From contig CM070874.1 in the NCBI GenBank assembly GCA_036365515.1, positions 160,519,297 to 160,583,296 on the forward strand: DNA of 64,000 nt, given 5' to 3'. The notes beneath the pieces were generated by a model that saw only the letters and a list, made by a program, of their open reading frames with translations, did no database searches and was not told where the DNA came from. The stretch comes from Torymus aiolomorphi. Lineage: Eukaryota; Arthropoda; Insecta; Hymenoptera; Torymidae. This document shows positions 46,461 to 58,371 of this stretch, piece after piece; positions within the stretch are counted from its first letter, which is position 1; each line of letters starts with the position of its first letter. Made by a program: the position numbers and the translations under genes.

Positions 46461-49400
46461 TACCATTTAAATTATTATAATAAAGTGAAATTGCTATTAA
46501 GTAAAATAAATTCAAAACATTATTATATATTTAAAAAAAATGAATTTGTAGTACTTTATAATATCAATTCTTAAGTTTATCAATTCTCATTGAACAATAA
46601 ATATTTTAAGATTCTACGAAAAATTAATTTCCAAATATTATTTTACGGTATGAGTTGATAATATTGTAATGGTACTGTCCCAACACTGTACCAATATTGT
46701 CTAAATACATTTAGCTCAAATATTTGTTTTTATCAGTGCACAATTTAAAAAAATGTATTTGTAGTAATATATATCAATGAAATTAAAAAATTGTTAAGTA
46801 CAACCGTTATAAGAAGAATATTATTCTTATAAAAAAAAAGGTTAAATATAATGTTAAAACTACGATAATTATTTTCTTTCTATTTCCTAATAATGAATTA
46901 AGACTAGAAACTATTTTAACACTTACTGTAATTATTTATAAGCGATAGATTTTTCTAAAGAATACAACAATAAATTTCATTTTATATTACATGTAAGCTA
47001 ATGCTAAAATATTTCTGTTATTTAAAAATATTGAACTAAACACTAAACTTGAATTAGTAATGATAGTGTAACTAGAATGTGGTTATATGAGGTTATTCTA
47101 AAGAAATTATTGTAATGGCAATACTTACAAAAAATAAACTAACTGAATTACAACTTGAATTTTGATTATTATCAATAATGCTTTAATTTGGAAACTTCGT
47201 AAATGTTTCGCACTTAAATGAATGAGTCACCGCAGTCTATAACACCAGGCGATCATTCTTTATGCATCTGTAGTTCGCGGAACATAATTTTGTAACGTGT
47301 ATATTACATTCCATAACTTGGTATAATATTTTTATGTTAGTATTTTACGCTAAAATCAATGGACAATGATTACTGAAAACTGTCAAATAAACCACTTACT
47401 TACCAAGTTTACTTACCAAGTAAAAATATTTCCAATTTCTAGATTAGGTAATTTTTATTTTAACTTTTAAAAAATGAAAAAATTTAACACTGCGATAAGA
47501 ATCTCAAAAAACCGAACTTTCGCTTAGTCGATTCCGGCAGTTGTAGGTGGAGAATTATGAAGCTGTACATCAATACAAAGTAAATAAATGATTAAATAAA
47601 TTATAAAATTATAAAAAAAATTAAAAAAAATTATAAAATAAATTATAAAAGTATACTTTTTATAATCGAATAGCTTATTATAGTAACGTTTCATTATAGT
47701 AAATGTACTGAAAGTCATATTTTTAAGGGGGTCTTATACCTAAAAATTTTCAAAAAATCGATTTTTTTTTATTTTATTTTTTGATCATTCATATCATTCT
47801 GAATCTATAAAAAAATTTTGGTGCAAAAATTAAAAAAATTTAAGAAGGTAGAGCTCAAAATGTAAAAAAAATGCATAAAATGGATTTTTTTAATTTTTGT
47901 TTTTAAGATATTATTACTAATAATTTGTCTCTAAATTTGTGTAATAATATTTAAATTGTTCGTAATGATGGTCTTTAAATTTCAGTAATAATATTTGAAT
48001 ACAGGGAGACAAAAAACATCCCTAGATATTCCTGGGAATACTAGGGTGGCACATGCGCATTGCACTATGTAGGTATGGTTATTTTATTGCGTTGAATTAT
48101 TTCTAACCTCCTCATTTTCAGTGTAGGCTCGTTATTTACAAAGTATTTTATAAACTATAAATTCAATAAAATTTGAGTAAAACTAATTAAAATTCATACT
48201 GAAAATATTACTGATTGATTAGATTTTAAAAAGCAATACGAATTTCGTAAAGTTTTGAATTTATTTGCAAGAAAACTCATTATTTACATGAACTCAATAA
48301 GCTGTTAGATAAGTAATTTTAATTTTGCTAAATAAATATAGATAAATTGAAAATTTTAATTACGGTACCTACTTATAAACTATTTATAATAATATAACAT
48401 AATTAAATACTTAATTTAATTATTGAATTTTCTATGTCAAAGTACTTTGTGATTTCTTTTATTATTTTTTTTGAGATATGCAAATGATCGGTTCAAAAAT
48501 TAAGTAATGATCCTGCAGTAGACTTTATGACTGACATGTATCATGATATTTGATGTTAGTTTATGTATCTATGGCGCAAAGCGATCGCCATGTGGCGAGC
48601 CTAGTTTAATCGATAATAAGCTGTCATTCGTTTGCATTTAATTTTAGACAAAAATGTTAAATGTAAAAAAGTTTTATTTTTTTGAGCTCTACAACTTTTA
48701 TTTTTAACATTTTTATCAAAAATCAAATTTTTAAAAGTTATTGGCTAAACATGCTTTTTTCAGCTAAAAACGATATTTGACCACTATTATATTAAAACTG
48801 TTGCCTTCTAAACAAAAATTTTGTATACAAAAAGGTTGCATTTTGTTTAGCTCTACAGGTTCTCTTATAGACTTTTATCCAGAATCAATATTTTTTAAGA
48901 TAGAGAAAAAAGCTGTTTTTTTTTCATTTTTTCAATATACTCTATGTGCGGTAGCAACTGCAGGATTTTATGTAATGCGCCAGAAATCTTATTGTCAACG
49001 TATAGTGCTAAGACGAAGATTTTGTGAAAGTTGTAGCCATATCGGTTGAAATTTGAAGGAGATTTGGTGTAAACAAAAAAATCTTACACGAATTTTTTTG
49101 CTGTGGCAAAAATATAAGGCACTTCCGTGTAGCGGTCGTGCCAGCTAGAAAAGCTGTTTTACAGTGAAAGCGAAGCGATGCAAGGCGCGAGCCACTGGCG
49201 AACGGAAAAAGTTCCTAAAAAAATGTATAAAGGGGAGCTCAAAGACATGAAATTTTGAAAAAAAAGTGAAAAAAGTGTTTTTATGAAAGTGAAACGGGTT
49301 AGAAGCTTCTTTATCCGGTTTTTTTTTGTGGCATTCTTAGTTTTTAGATAGAAACAATCGATTTCCGGAAGGGGAGCCAGTATCCAGGCGGTTTGGGAAA
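46461..49400. other. AT-rich DNA without recognised features
   Basis: No coding frame, no transposon protein, no clear terminal repeat. One weak signal: GGGGGTCTTATACC after TTTTTAA near 47725 resembles the start of the TTAA MITE at 61145, but I found no right end. Confidence 0.5.
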
Positions 49401-49411
49401 TAAGCGCCACC

Positions 49412-49414
<3 letters not shown>

Positions 49415-49468
<54 letters not shown>

Positions 49469-49479
49469 TTATATATATC

Positions 49480-49572
<93 letters not shown>

Positions 49573-49584
49573 ATATATATATAT
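49415..49584. repeat. (TA)n microsatellite with TTTA and TCTA interruptions
   Basis: About 170 bp, mainly TA. Confidence 0.95.
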
Positions 49585-49785
49585 ACACTTATCGGGGTTT
49601 ATGGAGCCCAACCCTGTATATTAGTACCTACAGCCGTGAGTTCCCTATGGCAAGTGACTAAACAAATAATGGGGTTATAGTCTCTAGGTCGGGCCGCATA
49701 AACTCCTATATTTAGAAATATTATGAAGCCCGGGCTGCATAATCAAAATCGGGCTCGATAAACCCCTTTCGAGAAATATATATAT
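49585..49785. repeat. TA-bounded modular repeat, CATAAACCCC type
   Basis: Core variant GTGACTAAACAAATAATG at 49654-49671. Starts TATCGGGGTTTATGGAGCCC and ends CGGGCTCGATAAACCCC. Closely matches 61934-62166. Confidence 0.85.
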
Positions 49786-49904
49786 ACACGGTGACCCATT
49801 TTAATCGCCGCACCCGGATTTCTCGGAACCTAAGCCAGATAGAGAAAAATGGTTCAGATAAAAGTTATAGGGAACAAAGGGAGCCACATAATGGCGCTAA
49901 CGTC

Positions 49905-50075
49905 TTTGACCTTGAACTTGACCTTTGAAGTTATTTCAAGGCCAAACTGGTTTTTTCATATGGAAACACCTAGTTTTGACCCCGGATTCGGAAAGAGCAG
50001 GAAATTTTACGTTCAAAATCATATTGAGAAATTTTTTCCAAGGTCATTTCAAGGTCAAATCTAGGTCAAACTCAG
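49905..50075. repeat. Cluster of AGGTCA/TGACCT half-sites
   Basis: TGACCTTGAACTTGACCTTT (about 49909-49928) and later AAGGTCATTTCAAGGTCAAA (about 50040-50059), plus one more AGGTCA, give five or six hexamers, several extended as TCAAGGTCA. This is the nuclear-receptor monomer site; function here is unproven. Confidence 0.5.
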
Positions 50076-50179
50076 AAAAGTCCGTTTAAAATCGTTTTTT
50101 TCCATGAACCACAGGCTAAGCTGGTTCAAATTGATCGTAGGCTTAATAGAGGAATCCGAAACTTACACATCCTAGTAAA

Positions 50180-50340
50180 CAAAACTCAAACTCGCACATC
50201 CTAACCCCATACACTTCATGCCCTCACATGCTGAACTGTTACACCCCGGTCCCACAACCATACCCCACACCCCCCAGTCCCACACATCCCTACCCCACGC
50301 ATGCTAATCCTATACACCCCAAACCCACACATCCTGAACC
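50180..50340. repeat. C-rich degenerate minisatellite
   Basis: CCCACACATCC and CCCCATAC-like motifs recur about every 15-20 bp. Confidence 0.6.
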
Positions 50341-51395
50341 CTGAAAAATTTTTCTCAAGGGCAAAATGATTTTTTAACGGAAACTTTAAGATCGTTGAAG
50401 CTTCTGTTATAAATCTATTAACCTTACTTTTTGCGCTACCGAGAAACAAAGACGTGGACGTAGTAAGGATTGTTTCCTTTTGGGTGCTTAATTAAAGTGA
50501 GTCCCCTTATCTCTCACTGGTCGGGGTGCTTGATTATAGTGAGTCCCCTTGCCTCTCACTGTTCGGGGTGCTTGATTATAGTGGGTCCCCTCGTCTCTCA
50601 CTAATGTAAATAAATTTTTATTTAACCTCGAAGCAAGTGTTCGAAATGACGACCATTTGCTTCAAGGCACATAGTCAAACGCCTTTGAAAATGGCGAACT
50701 GTGTTCTGCAAAGTTTGTCTCGGAATGGCAGCGCATGCTCGACGAATCCTATCCTGCACATCTGCTCTTGTAGTGGGTTGTTGCTCAAAAACAGCATTTT
50801 TTAAATACCCCCATAAATAGAAATCTGGTGATGTAAGATCGGGTGAGCAAGCAGGTCAGTTAACCGGACCTCCTCGACCAATCCATCTGTTACCATAGTG
50901 CTCGTTCAAAAAAGCCCTTACAATTCGAGCGAAATGTGGTGCTGCGCCGTCCTGCTGGAGCCACATTCTTCGTCGCGTTTCTAAATCAACATCTTCCATC
51001 AATCCAGGTAGTTCATATTTTATTAGCGTCAAATTCGTCGAGCATGCGCTGCCATTCCGAGACAAACTTTACAGAAGACAGTTCACTATTTTCAAAGGCG
51101 TTTGACTATGTGCCTTGAAGCAAATGGTCGTCATTTCGAACACTTGCTTCGAGGTTAAATAAAAATTTATTTACATTAGTGAGAGACGAGGGGACTCACT
51201 ATAATCAAGCACCTCGAACAGTGAGAGGCAAGGGGACTTACTTTAATGAAGCACCCCAAAGGAAACAATCCTTGCTACGTCCACGTCGTTGTTTCTGGGT
51301 AGCGCAAAAAGTAAGGTTAATACATTTATAACAGAAGCTTCAACGATCTTAAAGTTTCCGTTAAAAAATCATTTTGCCCTTGAGAAATTATTATT
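50341..51395. repeat. Foldback derived from a mariner-like element
   Basis: The left arm (about 50341-50740) and right arm (about 51029-51395) are inverted copies. Both contain three GTGCTTGATTATAGTGAGTC-type repeats (about 60 bp apart) and the end of the transposase gene. An internally deleted element joined head-to-head would give this. Confidence 0.85.
50622..51065 (-). pseudogene. Mariner/Tc1-like transposase, C-terminal half
   Basis: The upstream frame has MWLQQDGAAPHFA, the second catalytic Asp block, then NEHYGNRWIGRGGPV. A TGA near 50855 replaces what is normally a Trp codon in SPD-type motifs, and the frame continues with CSPDLTSPDFYLWGYLKNAV (third Asp) and a C-terminus ending at TAA 50622. 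The first catalytic block and HTH are absent. Part of the C-terminal coding sequence is repeated inverted in the other arm (51029-51165). Confidence 0.85.
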
Positions 51396-51398
51396 ATT

Positions 51399-51502
51399 TA
51401 TTGGTGCGTTGGCTACTTACGGAACTACTTTTCTGATTGGTCGGTATTTAAACATCAACCAATCAGCGGTGTAGTTCTACAAGTAGCCAATGCACCAACA
51501 GC
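51399..51502. repeat. Long imperfect hairpin with CCAAT boxes
   Basis: TTGGTGCGTTGGCTACTTAC pairs with GTAGCCAATGCACCAA. Inside, GATTGGTCGGTATTTAAA and ACCAATCAGCGG also pair. A pre-miRNA-like or MITE-like structure of about 100 nt. Confidence 0.75.
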
Positions 51503-51707
51503 ACCGGCATCGGAAACGCACAGCACAGCACAGCGCTTATGTACACTCTTCCTAAGGTTACGTTTAAAAATTTGTATAAGTTCGCCTTTCCTTTTCACTA
51601 GTAGTCTTAATGTAAGCCTTAGTCACATTAGGGTATGCCTTTAATAACGTGACACATTATGTAGGACACAAAATAGAACACACCCTCATATGGTTGTGAT
51701 ATTATGG

Positions 51708-53535
51708 ATTTACCAAATCTAAAGTATGGAAACGTAGAGAATGCAATAAACAGTTTGATGCGATTGGGCGATTAAATATTGTTTCACCTAAAGATAATGA
51801 AAGATTTTTCTTAAATTACTGTTGAACCGCATAAAAGGTGCTACTTCTTTTAAAGATTTGCGAACATTTAATAACGTCTCATATGAAACATATAAAGAAG
51901 CAGCACTTGCTATGGATTTAATAGAAGATGATTCCCAAATTTATATTATTTTTGATGAAGCAAGTAATATCATGCTTCCTTTTCAATTACGTAAATTCTT
52001 TGCATGGTTTATCATAGCTGAAAATATTCAAGGTAATTTAATTTGGAATAAATTCAAAAAATTTTTTACTGAAGATTATAAAGAAAATAAAGAAAATAAT
52101 GCTTTGTCACACATTCAAAATATATTACAAACTGAAGATAAAAGTTGTAAAGATTATAGTTTACCTGAACCAATAATAAATAATATCGAAGAAGATCCTG
52201 AAAATTTAGCAAACAATAAAAATCTTTTTGAAATTTTGTTTAATCAATTAACTACTAATCAAAGATTAATTATTAATGAAATTATAACTAACAAAAATAA
52301 AATTTATTTTATTGATGGGCCTGGAGGTTCAGGAAAAACTTTCTTATACAAGACTTTAATATATCACTTTTTATCTTTGAATAAAAAAATTTTATTTATG
52401 GCTTGGTCAGGAATCGCATCTATTTTATTACCTAGAGGAATGACAAGTCATCGTACTTTTAGACTTCCTTTAGATTTAAACAGTATTGAAAGTGCTTTTC
52501 TAAAATTAGAATCAGATAAAAAAAAATTACGGGAAGTAGATATTATAGTTTGGGATGAAGCATCAATGATTCCAAAAAAAGCTTTGGAAATTGTTGATCA
52601 AACGCTCAAAGATATATGTTACAGTGATGTTCCATTTGGTGGTAAATTGGTAGTTTTAGGAGGCGATTTTAGACAAATTCTGCCAGTCGTAAAACATGGT
52701 TACCGAGACAGTATAGTACAGGACACAATCAAATTTTCTCATTTATGGCCTCTCTTTAAAGTTTTAAAATTAACTGAAAATATTCGCTCAAAAAATAAAC
52801 AATTTGCTTCATTTTTATTAGAGTTAGGTGAAGGTAAAATTAATCCATTTATAGTTCCAAATAAATGAAAGACCGAAAATGTATGTAATAAAATTCCGTA
52901 GATCGTATAATATTAGCTCCACATAATGACGATACTAAACTTATAAATAATAAAGTTTTGAACTTATTACATGGTAAAACACATACATATTATAGTTTAG
53001 ATTACGCAACGCATAAAGGAGTTGATCAAACAGATGAAAATATTCACTTAAATTACCCAATAGAAATACTTAATAATATTAGAGAAGGTCTACCACCACA
53101 TGAATTAAAATTAAAAATAAATGCAATTGTAATGTTAATTAGAAATGTAAGTATATCAGAAGGAATGTGTAATGGTACACGCTTGAAAATTACAGGTTTA
53201 TTTAATCACAATATTAAAGCTAAAATAATTACAGGGGAAAGAATTGGTGAAGAAGTTTTTATACCACGAATAACATTAAATACTGGAGATTCTTCTTCAT
53301 TTCCGTTTACACTTTTTAGAAAACAATTTCCAGTTGTATTAGCTTTTGTTATAACAATAAATAAATCTCAAGGTCAAAGTTTTAATTCTCTAGGTATTTA
53401 CATTAGACGACCTTTATTTTCACATGGATCATTATATCCCGATGTAAAAATCCTAACAATATATTTGTTGAAAATCTTTTAGAAAATTCATCAATAATTA
53501 ATAACATTGTTTGGAAGGAAATTTTTGACATTTAA
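51708..53535 (+). pseudogene. PIF1-like Helitron helicase (H3)
   Basis: After a shift near 51810, 51822-52868 is uninterrupted. It has KGATSFKDLRTF, LPFQLRKFFAWF, NQRLIINEI, Walker A DGPGGSGKTFLYK, FRLPLDL, Walker B VWDEASMIPK, GGDFRQILP and the NIRSKN motif. A TGA at 52866-52868 and a shift lead to 52958-53482, with YATHKGVDQTDENIHLNYP, NGTRLKI and INKSQGQSF. A last shift near 53440 breaks the SHGSL...motif VI region. ATPase residues are intact, making this the best-preserved helicase of the family here. Confidence 0.92.
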
Positions 53536-53808
53536 TCTACACTTTTTAATAAACTTTTTCAAAAATTATTATTTTTTTTTATATATATTTTTATCTAAAT
53601 TTATATAGATCAAAATAAACCCAACTAAATTTATATCAATAATCATTTTATTTATAATATTATTCTTTTACGAAAGTATAAGACATGTTGTAATTTCTTA
53701 TAAGCATAATATCATATAAATAATCTGATTATTTTATTACATATAATAAAAAAAATTTCAATATAAATATATTTATATGAAATATTTTTTTATTAAATGT
53801 AATAAAGA

Positions 53809-53912
53809 TGGGAATCAATTTTCATTACATTAATTAAAAATTATTAATACAAATTATTTAAAATTAATTAAAATTGATAAAATTTATTAATGAAAATTGA
53901 TTCACATCTTTC
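53809..53912. repeat. AT-rich hairpin in H3 3' region
   Basis: AAGATGGGAATCAATTTTCAT pairs with ATGAAAATTGATTCACATCT, with further pairing inside. Confidence 0.75.
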
Positions 53913-54125
53913 ATGGTGGAGGAAGGATGGGATAGGTTGGAGTCAAGGAGGACGGAGGGACGACTCCTATGGTTTTTAGGGTTATTGACGATGAATTCCA
54001 TGGTTGTGTTTAGGCTTATTATATAAAAAATGATTAACAATAATCTTATATTACTTTGGCATGTCCCATTATCCTATCTAATTATTAATATTTGTTATAT
54101 AAAACACCTAAGCACAATAAAATCA

Positions 54126-54176
54126 AAAATTCAACGCGCCTATAACAGTACCTCAGTGGTGGTGTGAAAAACTGTT
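54126..54176 (-). repeat. Helitron subterminal hairpin (H3, right)
   Basis: Minus: AACAGT, TTTTTCACACC, ACC...GGT, ACTGTT, then GGCGCGTTGAATT. The outer stem is perfect. Confidence 0.75.
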
Positions 54177-54535
54177 AACTTTAGTAAATAACACGCTAAA
54201 ATACTGACTACACATTAAAACACATATAATAATATGAGCATGACCTTACACTATTAGGCGTAATAAACAGCGCTACCGTTTTTATAAATTTTTTGCACGC
54301 ATAAGTAAAACAGTCAATGTATATGTACTGTACACATATGTATACGAGGTCATGGTGAAAAACCAGCACTTAAAATGCTCAGAGAATCAATCTACAATAT
54401 AGGCACGCAAATTTAGAAAAGAATTTTTTCTAAATAGAGAAAAACATCGTAGTATTTCTAGATTTAAACAACAAAATTGAGTTTCCAGTTGTATTAAATT
54501 TTACTATATTTTTTTTTAACAATTCACGCTAAAAA

Positions 54536-54578
54536 TGGGGGTTGGCGAGCGGAGCGAGCAGGGGGCGGAGCCTCCTAG
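54536..54578 (+). other. Helitron 3' terminus (H3)
   Basis: GGGGGTTGGCGAGCGGAGCG, then GGCGGAGCC-type hairpin and CTAG. Confidence 0.9.
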
Positions 54579-54599
54579 TATATATATATATATATATAT

Positions 54600-54945
54600 G
54601 TCCAACGCTAGTATCCAGGACATTCATTAAACGTTACGTTAGTTTCCAGGACATTTACTAGTTTCGGGGACTAGTCCTGGAAACTGCATATGTCTAACGT
54701 TAATTTCCAGGACTTGACCTGTAGTTTCTGGGACCTTTAGGGTTACTTTTACAACCTTTTTTCCGTAATTTTTTTTCGAAATCAACGTAAAATTCGACGG
54801 AACCTACAGCGGGCGCCGCAGGCGTCGTGGTGTTAGCCAATACTGAGAGGAATGGTTTATTGTAGACAATGGCACGCGCAGCAGCGCGCGCCCGTACCCA
54901 CTTTTGTTGCAGAAAACCTTAAGAGGTCCTGGATAATAACATTAA
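54600..54945. repeat. TA-bounded modular repeat, CCAGGACAT type with GC block
   Basis: GTTAGTTTCCAGGACATT-type motifs recur five or six times to about 54735. The GC block GGCGCCGCAGGCGTCGTG is at 54812-54829, inverse to the other three copies. CAATGGCACGCGCAGCAGCG follows, as near 4079. Confidence 0.8.
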
Positions 54946-54947
54946 AC

Positions 54948-54952
54948 ACACA

Positions 54953-54998
<46 letters not shown>
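54948..54998. repeat. (CA)n-(TA)n microsatellite
   Basis: CA units then TA units, ending at the H4 5' end. Confidence 0.95.
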
Positions 54999-54999
<1 letters not shown>

Positions 55000-55210
55000 C
55001 TTCCTATATTATATGGTTGTTTCAGAAAATTGACCGATCAGAACCCCCCCCTCCCCTCATCCCCCCTCACTATCCCCCTCACACCTTCTCAAAACACCGT
55101 TAAAATACGTCTCTATATATGAGTTTTAGACTCTCCAAAGGTCCCTCAATACCCCCCTCAATGCCCCCATACCCCCTATTCCCCCCTCAATTCACCCCGT
55201 TAATTCCCAA
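54999..55210 (+). other. H4 5' domain with two C-rich tracts
   Basis: Tracts at about 55044-55090 and 55140-55200 flank CTCAAAACACCGTTAAAATA, a diverged form of the CAAAATAACGTAAAAAT spacer. Confidence 0.7.
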
Positions 55211-55377
55211 CATCGTTCCCTCGATCTTCTTTTAATAAAGGGAACAGGTATAAACAAAAGAATAGTTTTCACGTTTATAGATCGTTCCCTTTATTAAAAG
55301 AAAAAAAAGTTGTTAATAGTTAAAAGCTTCCTCTCATTAACATATTTTATTATAAAGGGAATAAACATAAGCAAGGG

Positions 55378-55435
55378 AATAGTTTTCCACGTCACCATGG
55401 AAATACTATTCATAGACGCGTTGGATTTATATTTT
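55378..55435 (+). repeat. Helitron subterminal hairpin, AATAGT/ACTATT form
   Basis: AATAGT (55378-55383) pairs with ACTATT (55405-55410). TTTTCCACGTCACC is kept; GACGCGTTGGATT follows. The stem change relative to AACAGT/ACTGTT is compensated on both sides. Confidence 0.8.
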
Positions 55436-55454
55436 GATATATTTCTTTTAATAA

Positions 55455-55870
55455 AGGGAATAGGTACGCAGAGACAGAGACGTAGAGACAGGGATGTAGA
55501 GACAGAGACGTAGAGACAGAGACGTAGAGTTAGGCCAGCAGAAACAAAGTCATAGAGACCGAGTCGGAGAGACAGAGACATAGGGGCAAAGACGAAAAGA
55601 TAGAGATGTAGAGATAGACGCGTAGAGACAAATGCATGGAGACAGAGACGTAAAGACAGAGTCGGAGAGACAGAGACATAGAGGCAAAGTCGAAGAGACA
55701 GAGACATAGAGGCAAAGTCGGAGAGACAGAGACGTGGAGATGGATACGTGGAGGTTGAGACGAAGAGACAGAGATGTAGAGACAGACGCATAGAGACAAA
55801 TGCATAGAGACAGAGACGTAAAGACAGAGTTGGAGAGACAGAGACATTGAGACAGAGTAGAAGAGATAGA
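55455..55870. repeat. 14-bp GTAGAGACAGAGAC minisatellite
   Basis: About 28 degenerate units with GGAGAGACAGAGAC and ATAGAGGCAAAGTC variants. Confidence 0.9.
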
Positions 55871-56081
55871 GGTACTAACCAGTTCTTCAAATTTTGTTCT
55901 GATTCAAAATCGAGAAAACTCCTTTAAGCTATTCCTTAAACGATTATTTGTAATATAAAGGGAATAGGTATAAACAAAAGAATAGTTTTCACTGTTATAG
56001 ATTGTTGAAAAGAGTGTTAATAGTCAAAGGCTTTCTCTCATTGGAATATTTTACTATAAAGGGAATAAGCATAGGCAAAAG

Positions 56082-56176
56082 AATAGTTTTCCACGTCACT
56101 TTAGAGGTACTGTTAATAGATGCATTGGATTTTTATTTAAAGTGGTATCCTTTGCCAAGAGCCCTACATAAGCACT
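56082..56176 (+). repeat. Helitron subterminal two-hairpin domain (H4, second)
   Basis: AATAGT against ACTGTT (one T-G wobble), TTTTCCACGTCAC inside, then GGTATCCTTTGCC and a second stem AGTGGT...GCACT. Confidence 0.75.
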
Positions 56177-56323
56177 AAACTGGTTGAATATTAAAATCAT
56201 AATGTATCGTTCCTTTGTGTATTTATATGTAATCCTTGTAAATATTACCCTAAAAATATTAAATTATTTTTAAATTATTAGTTTTCTTAATTGACTTGAC
56301 TATAAAGAGTGGTTGAAGAGAAG

Positions 56324-56416
56324 AACAGTTTTCCACGTCACCCTGGGGGTACTGTTCATGGACGCGTTGGATTATTATTTTAAGTGGTATACTTCGCCAA
56401 TAGCCATAAATAATCA
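56324..56416 (+). repeat. Helitron subterminal two-hairpin domain (H4, third)
   Basis: AACAGT (56324-56329) with ACTGTT (56351-56356), inner ACCC/GGGT, GGACGCGTTGGATT and a second stem AGTGGT...ATCACT. It is near-identical to H1. Confidence 0.8.
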
Positions 56417-56796
56417 CTCATTTTCTGAAAGTAATTAATATTTAAAGAGGAAATATTATAGAGGAAGTATTAAAGAGAAAACAGAGGAAATGTAAATTAC
56501 GAATAAATTACGAAGACAAATGTAGATCTCTAATGTAAATATCTGGAATATGTAATAAGGAATAAATGGTACAATTTAAAAAAGGAAATATAAATTACGA
56601 GTTACAATTAAAAAGAAATAGGTTACCCCCCCCCCCGCTTTATTATAATTAATATTTAAACAGGAAATATTAAAGAGGAAACAGATCACCAATTTGACAC
56701 ATAAAGTAGACCCTATAATTTTTTATTGAGTGATATAAGACAATTTTCATAATAACAAATCAAACGTAAGTTATGAGCTATAGCAAAATAATAAGT

Positions 56797-58080
56797 CTAT
56801 CTTTTCCACTCCACCAAGGAGGTAGATAGAAAGGCGCGTTTTTAGGAGGTATCCCCTTTTGTAATAATTTTACATATCATAAAATTATCACAAAAAGGCC
56901 TAATCCTCTTAATATTAAATTTTGAAGATAAAAAGAAGTAATAAGAGAAAATTTATTATTTATTATGAATTTCAATGTCATAAAGGTTATATTGTAAAGC
57001 TGATCATGTAGATTCATTGCCTGATTGATTTTACGTAACGTTTCAGTGCATTTAAAATTTATGTGGTCGCTTTGAGGTGACCTTTGCAAATTAGCTTTTT
57101 AGCCGACCATTTAGAAAACCGTTAGCGACTAGAAAGTCGCTTTTGATCTTACGATTTTGTGCATTTAAAAATTTTTGTGGTCGCTTGTTAGCTGACCGTT
57201 AACTGACCGTTTTTAAATACAATCAACGTTCAAGTAAACAGCGACAATAAACAGTGACAAAAAAAAATTTTAAATACAATTATTGGTCAGCTAAAAAGTG
57301 ACCACGAAAATTTTTCAATTGAACAGTCAACTAACAAACGATCACAAACATTTTTAAATGCACCTAATCGTGAGATCAAAAGCGACCAGAAAAGCAATCG
57401 GCTTATAGAATTTTTTAAATACAATTATCGGTCAGCTAAAAAGCGATAACAAAAATTTTTAAATAAATCGAACGGTCAGCTAAAAAGCGACCACAAACTT
57501 TTTGAAATATATTGAACGGTCATCTGACAAGCGACCACAACAATTTTTAAATGCACCTAATCGTCAGATCACAAAAATATTTAAATAAATCGAAGGGTCA
57601 GCTAAAATGCGACCACAAACATTTTTAAATAAATCGAACGGTCAACTAAAATGCGACCACAAACTTTTTGAAAACGGTCAGCTAACGGTCAGCTAATAAG
57701 CGACCACAAAAATTTTTCAATGCCAAAATCGTAAGATCAAAAGCGACCAGAAAAACGGTCGGCTAAAAAGCTAATTTGCAAAGGTCAGCTCAAAGCGACC
57801 ACATACATTTTAAATGCACTGAAACGTTACGCAAAATAAATCAATCAGGCAGTGAATCTACATGATCAGCTTCACAATATAACCTTTATGATATTGAAAT
57901 TCATAATAAATAATAAATTTTCTCTTACTACTTCTTTTTATCTTTAAAATTTAATATTAAGAGGATTAGGCCTTTTTGTGATAATTTTATACAATTATAA
58001 TATGTAAAATTATTGCAAAAGGGGATACCTCCTAAAAACGCGCCTTTCTATCTACCTCCTGGGTGGCGTGGAAAAGATAG
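56797..58080. repeat. 1.3-kb foldback bounded by CTATCT/AGATAG hairpins
   Basis: Arms of about 320 bp (56797-57115, 57765-58080) match with few differences, including AAAGGCGCGTTTTTAGGAGG and AGGCCTAATCCTCTTAATAT. Each outer end is a hairpin CTATCT...AGATAG with TTTTCCAC inside, so the subterminal domain doubles as the foldback terminus. Confidence 0.88.
57110..57765. repeat. Iterated GGTCAGCTAAAAAGCGACCAC motif, mixed orientation
   Basis: CGGTCAGCTAAAAAGCGACC and variants recur at least ten times, interleaved with AAATTTTTAAATGCACC and CGTGAGATCAAAAGCGACC. The motif is quasi-palindromic (GGTC...GACC). It fills the loop of the foldback. Confidence 0.85.
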
Positions 58081-58325
58081 AATTTTAAAACAAGACCCGG
58101 CAAAAATGATCCATGTATTGCCATATATACTCATGTATAAAACTCTGCATGGATATATATAACCATACGTGATTATGTATAACCATACTTGATCATATAT
58201 GGATTTTGTCTCTACATAAAAAACACATGTTTGTATAAACAAGTATAGTCATACATGACTATATATGATCATATATGGATACTTTTGTATGTCATCTTCA
58301 TACGTGTCCATATACGTCCTTATAT

Positions 58326-58371
58326 CATCGTCGGGGGTTGACGAGCGGAGCGAGTAGGGGGTACCCCCCTA

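Larger units (their letters stand above)
51700..54578 (+). mobile_element. Helitron H3, 5'-truncated
   Basis: The 3' end (hairpin and CTAG 54575-54578, then T) is canonical. Helicase coding begins near 51708, but I see no TCT...TATATTATA 5' end or C-rich domain, so the 5' part is missing or lies beyond the mariner foldback. No accessory ORF follows the helicase, unlike H2. Confidence 0.8.

Noticed and set aside
47726..49050. A further TTAA MITE starting GGGGGTCTTATACC
   Set aside because: No matching right end could be found, so it may be a fragment or chance match.
55294..55890. 198-codon open frame rich in S, L, C and V on the minus strand
   Set aside because: It is the translation of the 14-bp GTAGAGACAGAGAC minisatellite, so the open frame is a composition effect.
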